Shown here: positions 24,245 through 34,989 of the stretch, one piece after another
How the letters are laid out: each line of letters begins with the position of its first letter
Position numbering within the stretch: the first letter of the stretch is position 1
Assembly (NCBI GenBank): GCA_029959085.1
Contig: JARWIR010000005.1
Coordinates: forward strand, 4,342,501 to 4,406,500
Source of the DNA: Nemophila menziesii
Lineage: Eukaryota > Streptophyta > Magnoliopsida > Boraginales > Hydrophyllaceae
DNA length: 64,000 nt
Direction: 5' to 3'
Program-made: the position numbers and the translations under genes
Notes under the pieces: model-generated
What the model was told of the DNA's origin: nothing
The model's database searches: none
The model's input: only the letters and a program-made list of their open reading frames with translations

Positions 24245-24725
24245 GTTTTTTATTATACATGTTAAAAGCCGTTAGAACAATATTACAAGTTAATCAAGCC
24301 CTCGCTAAGATTCTAGTACGATTCTAGTAGCCGCACATTCGATTCTATCTCTTGTGATAATGTTCCGAAAATAATCTGGAGGATCTTCAAATTCCACGGG
24401 CCCTGTTTGCGCATTCGATCCTTCATTTGCTAATTTATCTGCACATGAATTAGCTTCCCGAAAAATGTGGTTCAGCTCAAATTTGGGATAATTTCGTAAC
24501 ATATCCCAACATTCACGCACAATATAAGAGCATTGACTACTTGAACTCCCACCGCCCTTCACTAGCATATAGAGCTCCTTCGAGCCTGTCTCGATGTATA
24601 GCTCCTTGTATCTCTTATTGATTGCCCACTTAAGTCTGAAGTGAAATGCAAGACTTTTGGATGTGAATGGAGAATCCACTAAGCACAATCCTACATAGTC
24701 GGTAATACATGTCCCATTTTTATAA
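24245..24725 (-). pseudogene. 5'-truncated LINE fragment (RNase H), minus strand
   Basis: An open 127-codon frame (24305-24688) covers most of an RNase H domain very close to that of the LINE at 7570-14205: LVKGGGSS, HIFREANSCADKLA and IITRDR are shared. The second catalytic acid is replaced (ETGS instead of ETDS). Coding similarity extends to about 24725 and stops abruptly, as in 5' truncation. A T run near 24247 marks the A-tail. Only one copy of the 60 bp unit is present. Confidence 0.75.
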
Positions 24726-25320
24726 GATAGTGATTGTTAGTTTTTTATTTTATTTTTTAAAATTTATGTTTTATGGTTACAAGTTAATATAAAATCAATG
24801 ATAGTATATTGTTATGCTATAAAATCTTACTTTTGAATTGATAATTTGTATAATGGTTAGTCTTTTTACACAGACTAAAAAAGTGTTGATCAAAATGATT
24901 GTAAATGCAAAGTGGTTCTCATATGTTAAAAAAAAAAAAAAAAACTCTCACATTTTTATTTTTATTTTTATTTTTGGTCGGAAATCCAACCCTCGCATAT
25001 ATATATTTATTAATTGCGTCTATTGCTTGTAGTGTTAAATATATGTATAAACCTACATGCATCGTGTAGTTTATTATAAGAGAATCTTTTGGTGCAGGTG
25101 GTAAGAAATCGAAGGTCAAATGTCTTTTGGACTATGAGAAGGGTCCTAAGACAATTTTTGGCATCTGGATTTGATTAGTTTATCTTAATTAGGGTAGAAA
25201 ACATATCGGAATGGAAAAGGAGGCTTTTGAAAATTTCTAAATATCTTTGGGAATGAAAAAATCATATATAATTATAACAAAAAAATAGAATTTAAAATTT
25301 AATTTTAATTTTAAAACACT
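24726..25320. other. AT-rich spacer, nothing recognised
   Basis: It contains an A15 run at about 24929 and an ATTTTT-rich stretch. No ORF with a domain and no RNA gene was seen. Confidence 0.35.
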
Positions 25321-26938
25321 TAAAAGAAGGATGATTGACCTACTTGTTGGAAGAGATATTCTACTACCAAATCTCCATTGGAAAGTAGGAGATGGTAAGA
25401 ATATCTTACTTAATAAACATAGATGGATTGGTAATTCAAACTCTATTAAATCTCCCCTTACAACTAAGTCTCTACTGTAAATGATCTTATGGTTAAAGGG
25501 GAGAGAAAGTGGGACCTTGATATATTAAATAAGAATTTTGATAACAATACAGTTCTTACTATATTGAAAACTTTCATTCCTTTAGTCCCTATGAGGGATG
25601 TATGCTACTGGAACAATAGTAAGAATGGAATATACACTGTTAAACAAGCATATCATATGCTTAAAACTGATCAAGAATCAAATCAAAGGGACAATAATAG
25701 GTCTACAAACCCTAACATACAAACAGTTGACCCTTGGGTTTGGAAAATGATTTGGAATCTGAATACTTTACCTAAAATAAAAAAAATTCTGTGGAAAACA
25801 GTTAAAAATCTACTCCCTACTAGTGTAAATCTGTTTAATAGGAAGATACAAAAATAAAAAATCTGCAGTATATGTGATTCAGAGGATGAAACCACTGAAC
25901 ACCTATTTTTTGAATGCCCTTGGGCAAAAGCTGTTTGGTTTTCATCTTCAATGGGTTTTAAAGTAAGCTACCAGCAACCATGTAAAGTGGATTCTTGTAT
26001 GGCTACTTACCTGTATAAGGCCCATAAGGAGAGTGACAAAAAGGCCCATATTCTTGAAAAATTTGCAACTACTATGTGGCACATCTGGAAGGCTAGAAAT
26101 GAGTTTCTTTTCAGAAACATTAAAGTTTGTCCAAAAAAAACCATTACTCAAGCTGGTATTGATTGGCAGGAACAATATGAAAGTCTATACCCTAAGGATG
26201 ATTTTTTAAATCTGAAGGAAGAAATAAACATATATGAAATGAGCTCTTGTGGGAATAATCCTCTCAAGGATGACTTTAAAAGTCTGAGAGAAAAAAAGGA
26301 TAATAGCATAATTCCTACTGGTAAGGAAGTAAATGCGAGTAAGAATAGTAAGAATAACAAAGAAAATACTACTTCTTGTAAGGGTTCTAAACTTAAATGG
26401 CAACCACCCCCTAAGAACTAGTACAAAATTAACTCAGATACATCATTTAAAATTAATAAATCTATTATATCTTGTGTGATCAGGGACTATTCAGGAAAGG
26501 TTATCAAGCTTAATTCATGGGAGATTGGAGCTGCTGATCCAATTGAAGCTGAAGCACTTGGCATTTTGAAAGCGTGTTTATGGGATAGAGACTTCAAGAC
26601 ATTTAGATGCATTATTGAGAATGATTGTTTAGATGTCATAGGGCCTTTAGCTTCCAATTCTCCCATTTTAAATGATTGTATTAAGAATATAGTTCGTAGT
26701 ATTTACTTTATTAGTGAGTCTTGTAATCCATCTTTCTCTTATGTTTCGAGAAGATGCAATGTAGTTGCGGATTGGCTAACAAAAAACACGCCATTTGGCA
26801 TAGGTTTTGAGTTAGATAGAGGGTTAATCCCACCTAAATTAGCTGAACTAATCAAAGCAGATTCCCCAAGTGTAGGGGTAGGCTAAATTTTGTAATCTTT
26901 GGCGGTTTTAATAGTAAGATTTTGGACAAAAAAAAAAA
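25321..26938 (+). pseudogene. 5'-truncated LINE (zinc domain plus RNase H), plus strand
   Basis: From 25489 to 26886 one frame runs through with two stops (TAA at 25855-25857, TAG at 26419-26421); a frameshift near 25478 separates it from an upstream piece (NLHWKVGDGKN, about 25370). The zinc-binding domain is clear (WKMIWNLNTLPKIKKILW, then CSICDSEDETTEHLFFECPW) and is followed by a Lys/Asn-rich linker and RNase H (NSDTSF, EAEALGIL, IENDCLD, RRCNVVADWLTK). An A11 tail at 26928-26938 closes it. The truncated 5' end is typical of LINE insertion. Confidence 0.85.
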
Positions 26939-28315
26939 CCTATACAGTCTTAGAGACTAGATTTTTGACCTAAAGAAACTAGTAAAAATCTTATTTTTCT
27001 AAAAGGACCTCATTCATCACCAAATACTAAAATACTCTTACTAACACAAAAAGACAAAAGAAGTGGTGTTACTGTACATCTCTCTACTACCTCCGATCAC
27101 CGAACTCCGACCACCGACCACCGACCTCCGGTTACCGGAAAAAAATTGATGAGTTTCGAAAAAATAATGAGTTTCAAAAAAAAAAAGATGAGTACCTCCA
27201 AAATTTGATGAGTATTGTATAAAAAATGCCGAGTATTCCATAAAAAAAAAATGAGTATACATAAAAAAAGATTGAGTATTATTAAAAAAAGGCTGAATGT
27301 CACTTTACAATTCATTATTACAATTTGCAACATTATTACAATTTACAACATTATTACAATTTATTAGAGAATAAAATAGACTAGCTAAAAATTGAAAAAA
27401 AATGACTAACCTATCTGGTTTGACCAGATCTTATAAAACAAAAACAAAAATTGAGCTCACTAAAAAATGGATCGAGCTGGAGAACAGAGTCGTGGCCCTT
27501 GCTAGCTGGAGAACAGATCGAGCTGGTGGCGGATTTACAGCTCGTCGTTCGAGCTCCGTGACACCGGAGGTTCAAGGTGAGTTCGATATTTGTTCTAGTT
27601 CGGAGGCGCGGCGGCGAGTCTACTTCAACGGCGAGTCTTCACTGCTCGGAGGTCACGAACAGAGGCGAGCTAGGAGAGTTCTTCATCACAGCAACGAAGA
27701 CTCCATGGCAGCGACTCCGACCACCGCCGGAGCTTTATGAATGACAATGAATAGTCGGAGATTCGATAACAATTCAGATCTTCTTTGCTGGCTTTGAGAT
27801 CAACTAGAACTGTGCAGTTGAGGAAGACGAATCAAGGCGGCGAATCAAAAGAAGAGCAAGGTTGTGAATCAAGGCGGCGAGAATCATGCCACGGACGGAA
27901 AATGGTGGTGGTGTGCGCTGGAATATGTGCAGCAGTAGCGGTCTTCGAGCTTGCAGCAGTGGTCTTCTTCAATAAATCGAGAGAGATGAGCGAGAGTGAT
28001 TACAGGTGCGGCGCGGCGGTTTGACGGAGCTGCTATTTTGCTCCGGCGGGTGTGGTATAGAATGAACGAGAGAGGAGAGAATAATGAGAGAGAGGAGAGA
28101 GAGTGTAGGAATTAGAGTTTTAATAATATTATTTCTGAAATAAAATACAATATATATATATATAGTAAATGAAAAACAAAAGAGGGTATATTTGTAAATG
28201 AGATTTTTGCCTATAGTGTTAAAATTTTATTGAGCTCTTTAGTGAGAAAAGTAAAAAGATGGGGTTGGGTTAGGACTATGGGGTGGGTGTTCAAGACCCC
28301 TTGGGTCAAAATCTC
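26939..28315. repeat. Long non-coding repeat, copy P1 (about 1.38 kb)
   Basis: It resembles P2 (30878-32477) at both ends and in places inside: a start of the form CTATA..GTCTTAG, a CACCGACC-rich stretch near 27090-27130, GAGTAYT-type repeats near 27150-27290, a TTTGACCAGATCT block near 27420, a G+C-rich GCGGCG-containing centre, and a TTCAAGACCCC..GGGTCAAAATCTC end. The ends are imperfect inverted repeats (GTCTT / AAGAC). ORFs inside (27402-27740, 27785-28024) have no recognisable domain. It starts directly at the LINE A-tail. A DNA transposon carrying captured sequence is possible. Confidence 0.55.
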
Positions 28316-28372
28316 TAAAAAAATTGAAATATGTCTATTTTCAAAAAATTAATTTTTTTGATAATTTAACAA

Positions 28373-29306
28373 GAGCCAATTAGAGATTAATGCCTATTAA
28401 AAAACTTATTTAAAAAACTTATTTAAAAAAAGGTGCCTATAATAAGATTTTTTATAGAAAAATGCCCCATCCCAAACTACCCTTATAATTAACAATTAAA
28501 AAAAAAATAGAAAAAAACAAAACAAAAACTAATAAACACACGCGCGCGTCCGTGAATTTTTTTTAAAATCGTCATAACTAATTCTAAAAAAATCAAAAAA
28601 ATAAATAATTTATATATTTGGATAAAGCAAATTAATATTTACATCTATGATTTTTTTCAAATTTTTTTGAATTTTTTGATTTTTTTGATTTTTTTTTGAA
28701 TTTTTTAATTCGCAAAACATGGAATTCCATGTTTTGATATAAGGAATTTGTTCCCGTAGACACGAAATTCACTGTTTAAAACATGGAATTCCATGTTCTA
28801 CGAATTAAAAAAAATCAAAAAAACCAAAAAATTCAGAAAATTCCGAAAAAAATCATAGACGTAAATATTAATTTGATTTATCCAAATATGATTTTTTTTC
28901 GATTTTTCTGATTTTTTTTGAATTAGTTATGGCGATTTTAAAAAAATTTCACTGACGCGCGCGTGTGATGAAATTAGTAGTAGGTGGTGGTGGTGGTGGT
29001 GGTGGAGGTGGTGATGGCTGTGGTGGCTGTAGTAGTGGTGGTGGTGGTTGTGATGGTGGAGGTGGTGATGGTGGTGGTGGTGGTGGTGGTGGAAATACCC
29101 TATTATTTGTTTAAGATTTAAAAATAGATATTGTATTAAAAATAAAATAATATATTTAATAATAAGGATAGTATATGTATAAAAAATATAAAGGGGATGT
29201 TTTCTATAAATAATTGTTCTATTAGGCATTTATCTCTAAATAAGAAAATTAGAGGCTTAAAACAATTAAAGACATCATTAAGGAGGCATTTATCTCTAAT
29301 TACCCC
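28373..29306. mobile_element. Mutator-like non-autonomous element, 934 bp, with foldback core
   Basis: Terminal inverted repeats of about 28 bp (ATTAGAGATNAATGCCT core) are flanked by a perfect 9 bp duplication ATTTAACAA (28364-28372, 29307-29315). Inside, about 28540-28735 and 28775-28975 form a long inverted repeat with arms near 190 bp, bounded on both sides by CACACGCGCGCGTC, which would fold into a large hairpin. A GTG-rich microsatellite (28980-29095) lies to the right of the hairpin. The His-rich frame on the minus strand across it is a by-product of the repeat, not a gene. Confidence 0.8.
28980..29095. repeat. (GTG)n-rich microsatellite
   Basis: Imperfect GTG/GGT units with GAT and GCT interruptions extend over about 115 bp inside the Mutator-like element. 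Read on the minus strand it gives a poly-His frame, which is not taken as coding. Confidence 0.9.
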
Positions 29307-29388
29307 ATTTAACAATAAATATATTATTTTCTCAAAAGTATAATAACATAATAAATATAACTATATGAATACAAATAAAATCATAAAA

Positions 29389-29476
29389 ATATACATGGAG
29401 GACGTGTATATCCTTGTGGGATTAGTCGCGGTGCGCGCAAGCTTGTCCCGGATCACCCACGTACCCATAAAAAGAA
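29389..29476 (+). mobile_element. 5'-truncated SINE remnant
   Basis: The segment GTGGGATTAGTCGCGGTGCG followed by CGCAAGCTTGTCCCGG resembles the conserved 3' part of tRNA-derived plant SINEs, as I recall that consensus. It is flanked by a 12 bp direct repeat AAAATCATAAAA (29377-29388 and 29477-29488), consistent with target-primed insertion. No pol III boxes are present, so the 5' half is missing. Confidence 0.6.
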
Positions 29477-29489
29477 AAAATCATAAAAT

Positions 29490-30877
29490 AAAAACAACAA
29501 TATTAATTCAAATTTTCATCCATAAAATACTATATTAAATTATTTTTAAAAATTAAATAGAAATTAAATACAAATATTCAAGTAAAAAGTTTTTCCACAT
29601 ATAAGAATATACATCCAAATTCCAATGAATTTGTCATGAGACTACAATGAAATAACCTCCAACACGTATCATTTGTAAAAAGGACTATTCATTCTTTTGC
29701 ATTCTAAGTGTACGTATATCACACCTATATCACATAAGATTGTCGTTAATCTTTACTATGATTATACATTTTATCTTATGGTAATCCAACACAAGTAAAC
29801 CTACTCAATAGATGTAATCAATCTAGTGTATATAAATTCTATCTAGTAGAACATGTTCAATTCAGATTTTTTGGCAAATGCATATTAAAAGGTCTTGTCC
29901 GAAGTTTATCCAATAACAACGACGAGTCTCGATCCGAGCTTTTGCTTGCCGGAAAATAGTGCCTTCATCCTGTGGTTCAGAGCTCGAAGGTTCCAATAAA
30001 CTTTTATTCCAATGGAAATTCATTGTTGTGATCTCCCTGACAAGATGTCGGGGAAAACGCGATAAAAGATAACATCATAATCGATTATCAATTCCATGTG
30101 TCTCTTGTACATATTAACATGTTGGTTGATTCTCTCGAGCAAGATTTTATGCCCATCTTGAGTGTTGATAAAGAGTCTTATCGTAGTAATATTTTGAACA
30201 ACGAAGATAGTGTCACTTTATCTAAAACTTTCTTGAACAAAACTGATGGTATGTAGTGAATTTGGTGAGTGAGTATAAATGGTTGACCTTTAGTCATGCG
30301 ATGATGGTTGCATATGATGATACGGGTCACGTGGAAGAGAAAAGATTAAGTCGTATGTGTGGAAGAGAAAAAGCAAAGCAACTAATTTTAATTTGGGGTG
30401 GGGTTTATGATTTATGTTGCATAATATTGTAGATAAATAGGAAATAAGTGTGTACAAATGTCGAAATATGTAGATATTAAATAGAAATATTCTTTTTAGT
30501 AATCTAGAAAATATTTGGAAAAACTCGAAAAAAATCTGAAATAGAAAATTCGAAATTTTCTATATGCAATTCCAATTCCGTACCAATAAAATTAGTAAAA
30601 ATCAAAATTGGAATATTTGAAAATCAGAATATAAAAAGGCAATTTGAAATACAAATTTTTCGGATAGGAATCTATCAGAGTCGGATTTTTTTATTCCAAT
30701 CTTCACCTCTAAACTTTTCACTAGGCACTTGTCTAATAAGAGCATGATCAATTACTTTATTATTAAAAGAAAAAAGTAAAGACATATACCTGTTAATATA
30801 TTTGAGTTGAGAAAGACAGGGATTCTGAAAAATTAATGAACATAATATAGAAATAGAATTTTCTATGGGTGAATTAT
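29490..30877. other. AT-rich intergenic DNA, no gene recognised
   Basis: No ORF with a known motif. A slightly more complex stretch at 29880-30060 could be decayed coding DNA, but I could not assign it. Confidence 0.35.
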
Positions 30878-32477
30878 CTATAGGGTCTTAGGAGCACTAT
30901 TTTTTCTCTATAGAGTAGTGTCTTGAAAGTTGTTATTCTTAGGGACCTCATTTTTGACAATAGTCTTTCCTACCCTTACTAACACTAAAAGACAAAATAG
31001 TATGATGTCACTGTTTCTCTCTCCTCTATCACTACCCACCTACCACCTACCACCCATCTCCGACCTCCGACCATCTACCACCGACCACCGACCACCGACC
31101 ACCGACCACCGACCTCCGACCACCGACCTCCGACCACCGACCACCTTAGGCCACCAGTCACCGGAAAAACATAGAGTATCGAAAAAAACTGAGAGTACTC
31201 TCAGTTTTTCCCGATACCAGTCACCGGGAAAAACATAGAGTATCGGAAAAAACTGAGAGTACTCTATGAAAAAGAGAGAGTACTCTCAGTTTTTCCCGAT
31301 ACTCTATGAAAATAGAGAGAGTACTCCGAGAATTAAAAGAATACTCTAACAATTTAACCGAATACTCTGTAAAAAAGTCGGAGTACTCTATAAAATAGAT
31401 GGAGTACTCTTAGAAATTACATAAATACTCTATAAAAACAAGGCATAAAAATAGTCAAAAAAAAGCTTTTATTCACATTTATTACACTTTTTTAACCAAT
31501 TACAAAAAGATATACAATTAAAAAATAAAAAAACTAAAAACATTAAGTGGTTTGACCAGATCTAGATCTGGTCAACCATTTCAAACTAAACAAAAAAAAA
31601 AAAAGAAGAAGAAGAAGGCTTCACACGTGAAACGTAACTCCGAAGCAATGAAGCATCACCACCATCTCGGCGCACCACCACCACTGTTGCTGCTCCGGCG
31701 AAGGCTTCACCACACCTTCTTCACCACCGAGGTGAACCAGCATTCACCAAACCAAACCAGCCTTCACCAAACCATTCGCTGCTTCTTCTTCAAGCTTCTC
31801 TTCGCCACCAAACCAAGCATGGAAGCACCATCGAGCAGATCTGTACCTTAATAGCGAAGAAACACTGACGCACCACCATCGCGCAGCCCTAGAGACCTGT
31901 TCGCCGACGAGAAGAGGATTGGAAGCTTGAATGGCCTCGATCTGCCGAACGCGAAGCCGCCGGAGTTGCAGAACGGCTTCAGCTGTTAAGGAGAAGAATG
32001 AAAGCTTCCATGGCAGCTCCGATGGCAGCTCTGATGTATTCATGGTGGAGCTGGCTTCGAATGGCTTCAGCTGTTAAGGAGAAGAAGGAGAGCTTCCATG
32101 GCAACTCTGATGTATTCATGGGAAACCGGCGAGTTTGTGCTTTTTTTAGTGGTTGTGTTTGAGAGAGAGGCAGTGGTGTTATGGTGGTGGTGCAAATCGG
32201 CGGTGGTTGTGGCCATGGGTGGTGTCGGTGGTTGTTGAGAGGAGAGAGGAGAGAGGAGAGAGGAGGTGAGGTATTGATTTGTGATTTAAAACGTGAATGA
32301 AATAACAAATGGGAATAATTAGTATATATAGAAAAAAAAAAGAGGGGTAGTCTAGTAAATGGGGATTTGGGGTTCATGTGTTAAAAAGTTGCTGAGGTCT
32401 TTAGTAAGAAGAGGCTCTAGTAGGGGGTGGTATCTTGAAGAGGGGTGTGTCTTCAAGACCCTAAGTGTCATTATCTC
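30878..32477. repeat. Long non-coding repeat, copy P2 (about 1.6 kb)
   Basis: Related to P1 (26939-28315). It starts TATAGGGTCTTAGGAGCAC and ends TTCAAGACCCTAAGTGTC, so TAGGGTCTT is present inverted at both ends. Inside: CCACCGACC tandem units (31070-31150), a run of GAGTACTC palindromes (31180-31440), a TGGTTTGACCAGATC block (31550) and a G+C-richer centre with small unrecognised frames on both strands. ATTATCT occurs just outside the left end and at the right end, but a clean duplication cannot be fixed. Confidence 0.55.
31160..31440. repeat. Cluster of GAGTACTC palindromes
   Basis: About ten GAGTAYTC units are separated by AT-rich spacers; several are embedded in larger inverted repeats in which ACTGAGAGTACTCTCAGT is fully palindromic. 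A weaker GAGTAT version is seen in P1 at 27150-27290. Confidence 0.8.
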
Positions 32478-32963
32478 ATTTTCTATTTGTATCCAATGTA
32501 ATAAAAAAATTGAACACTATAATTAAATGATGGTCATTTACAATATTTAAATAAAATTATATTATCTAATAAGTGTTATAATGTAAATATGTAAAACATG
32601 ATTAAAATGTGAATGCAATTGGGGTAAGGTTTTAAAAAATATTCACTTAAATTAAGGAAGTGTTTAAACATTATGGTATAGATATAATTTAAAGTTACAA
32701 AGAATGCTTGTAAATTGTAGTGTGAGAGATAAATAAATACTGGTTAATACAACTATAATGTACGTGATGACTATTATAAATGTTGGGATACGGCAAATAA
32801 CCACCAAACAACCATCAAAATGAATGCCAAGTTGACCGAGGATTAAGACAATTAACTCATATCAAATCATTTAGTGGAGGCCCCATGACATGTTTGATAT
32901 CTTTAGCCTATAACTTAAAGTGATTTATATTATATGACGTCGGAGATCTTGGTAAGACAATTG
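32478..32963. other. AT-rich spacer, nothing recognised
   Basis: No coding or RNA feature was seen between repeat P2 and solo LTR copy C. Confidence 0.35.
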
Positions 32964-32968
32964 GTATA

Positions 32969-34125
32969 TGTTGTTCTTTAGAGTGTGATAATAAATCGAC
33001 ACGATAGAAAAGACTTACTACACGCAAGTGTACGGGGGTTGACAAGTATTAAATGATAAGCATGGGGGGTTATTGTCTCCACATGGGCTATGAATGTTAA
33101 GACAATTGTGTTCATGAGTATGGTAGCGTAAGTTGGGAATACAAGTAACTAAACGCAGAATATTTGTTGACTTTTTGTTAAATAAAACTGAAGTGTGGTA
33201 AATAAAGATTAAACTAAGATGATTGATAAAAATAGAAAGTTAAGAACTAAATAAAATATGAATTAAACTGCTAACGAGGTGAAAATATATGAGATGTTTG
33301 TTTGAAACTTGCTAGCAATCCCTAAGAAGAGATGGTGTAGTTCATAGTGAAATAAGAAAAACTAATAAATAAAAATGTTGGAGTCATTTTTAAAAATGAA
33401 AAACGGAATAAAATAAACCTAAGAATCGAATGATAACAGGTGGGGAATGGTGAAGAATGGTGGAAAATCTTCTCCTGTTCTTGCTTCTTTTTGCTTTTTC
33501 CCAGGCATTCCTAACTCTCCTAAAATATGTTATGTTATGAGCTTCTAATCTGCTTATATACCAACCTAAAAATGTTTTGGGTCCAAATGGGCTCACTTAG
33601 ATAGGTTAAAATAGCCCAACCCGATTTTACTTATTGATGGACTGGTTTGAGCCACGCTGGAAACATTAACGTAAATTCTTTATCGTAACTCTGAATTACT
33701 TCTGTAACTTTTAGCGCGTCACTAACTTCAAGATCTATACAAATAAAAAGGAAATTTGTCTAGATATCTGACCAATAAATCATGGTGACTGAATCAAGTG
33801 ACGTCAAGATTTTGTCGATAAACGCTCTCACTTCTCCGAAGTGACTTTTTGCTATTTTAAGCCTTAACTTTGGTTTGGACTCGACTTATTTACTTCTACT
33901 CATCATCTTATTATCTCATATCATCCATGTACTTTAAGTATGCACACTTAATACACAATTAAAGCACAAAAAACTCAAAAAGTAATCTTATATCCAAAAC
34001 AAGATAAGAATTCAAGATATGTCAAATAATAGGGAATAATCACTCCAAAAGGTCCAAAAAAAAACCCTAAAAAGATGTCTTGTGAATTGTGATACGATTA
34101 TTCTATCATAAAAGACGAGACACCA
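32969..34125 (+). mobile_element. Solo LTR (copy C), 1157 bp
   Basis: Starts TGTTGTTC, ends GACGAGACACCA (TG..CA), with a perfect 5 bp duplication GTATA (32964-32968 and 34126-34130). It aligns by eye with copy A through the second half (for example TGGGCTCACTTAGAT.GGTTAAA near 33590). A TATA-like CTTATATACC lies at about 33552, as expected for an LTR promoter. No gag-pol is present. Confidence 0.78.
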
Positions 34126-34130
34126 GTATA

Positions 34131-34985
34131 GGAAAGATATTTTGAGAATAAATTATCATGTTTGTTAACTCAAAAGTATTTAGAATTTTGATTGTGTTAT
34201 ATTTAAGGTTATATTAAAATCAGAGACAATCAACAACTGTTAATTTTATAAAGAAAATATTTTTAAAAATGAGAATCATGGAAAAATGCTCCCAAGTGTT
34301 CTTTCCTTTTTGAAATAGTCTTTTAATTACTCGATCTTTTGGACTTTCCTCTTTTAGATTTTATTAATCATGTTCTACACTTTTGCTCCTTTTTCTTTCT
34401 GATTTGGTATTTTTCCAAGAAATTTGGGATCTAACACCAAATATATTCTCTTTTCCATAAAAACTTTTCTTCCCACTCTTCCTTTCTTTCATCAAAACAA
34501 AGAAAAATCTCTCCTCCCCTATCTCTCTCACTTCTCCATCTTTTTTGTTTCTATATTTTCTCACCTTCTTCAATTTTATTTGTTTTGATGACTAAATTCA
34601 TCAAATCGATCAAATGAATGATATGTCTAATAGCTCAAATCAAGAGTCAAAGAATAAAACTAGATTCAAATACATTACTAAGCTCGTACTTTATCCTCCG
34701 GATCTAGCATGTTCTTCAACCAACATTACCATGCAAATAGTCCACAAGATTCGATAACATATAGTGGATATGCAGTTGTGTTAGTAGATAACACAGAGAC
34801 TACAAAAGTTATAGCTAGTATGCTTCTGTTTGGTTAATTTACGGGTTGTTCTAGCAAAGAAAGAGTGGTCAACGTTGAATCTAACTAGAAAACAAACAAC
34901 ATAAAAAAGACAATATTCATCAAAACTCGTGGTCAAAATTATTTGATGGCAAGGTCAAATAATTGTTGTAGCTATTAGTAAACAC
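34131..34985. other. AT-rich DNA left of a LINE relic
   Basis: No recognisable domain. Part of it may be the 5' region of the LINE relic that follows; the boundary is not visible. Confidence 0.35.
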
Positions 34986-34989
34986 ATCA

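Noticed and set aside
28927..29229. His-rich open frame on the minus strand
   Set aside because: It is the translation of a GTG microsatellite inside a Mutator-like element; no other coding sign.
30878..32477. Exact target-site duplication for repeat P2
   Set aside because: ATTATCT appears at both ends, but its position relative to the inverted TAGGGTCTT is inconsistent with any one boundary, so no superfamily was assigned.
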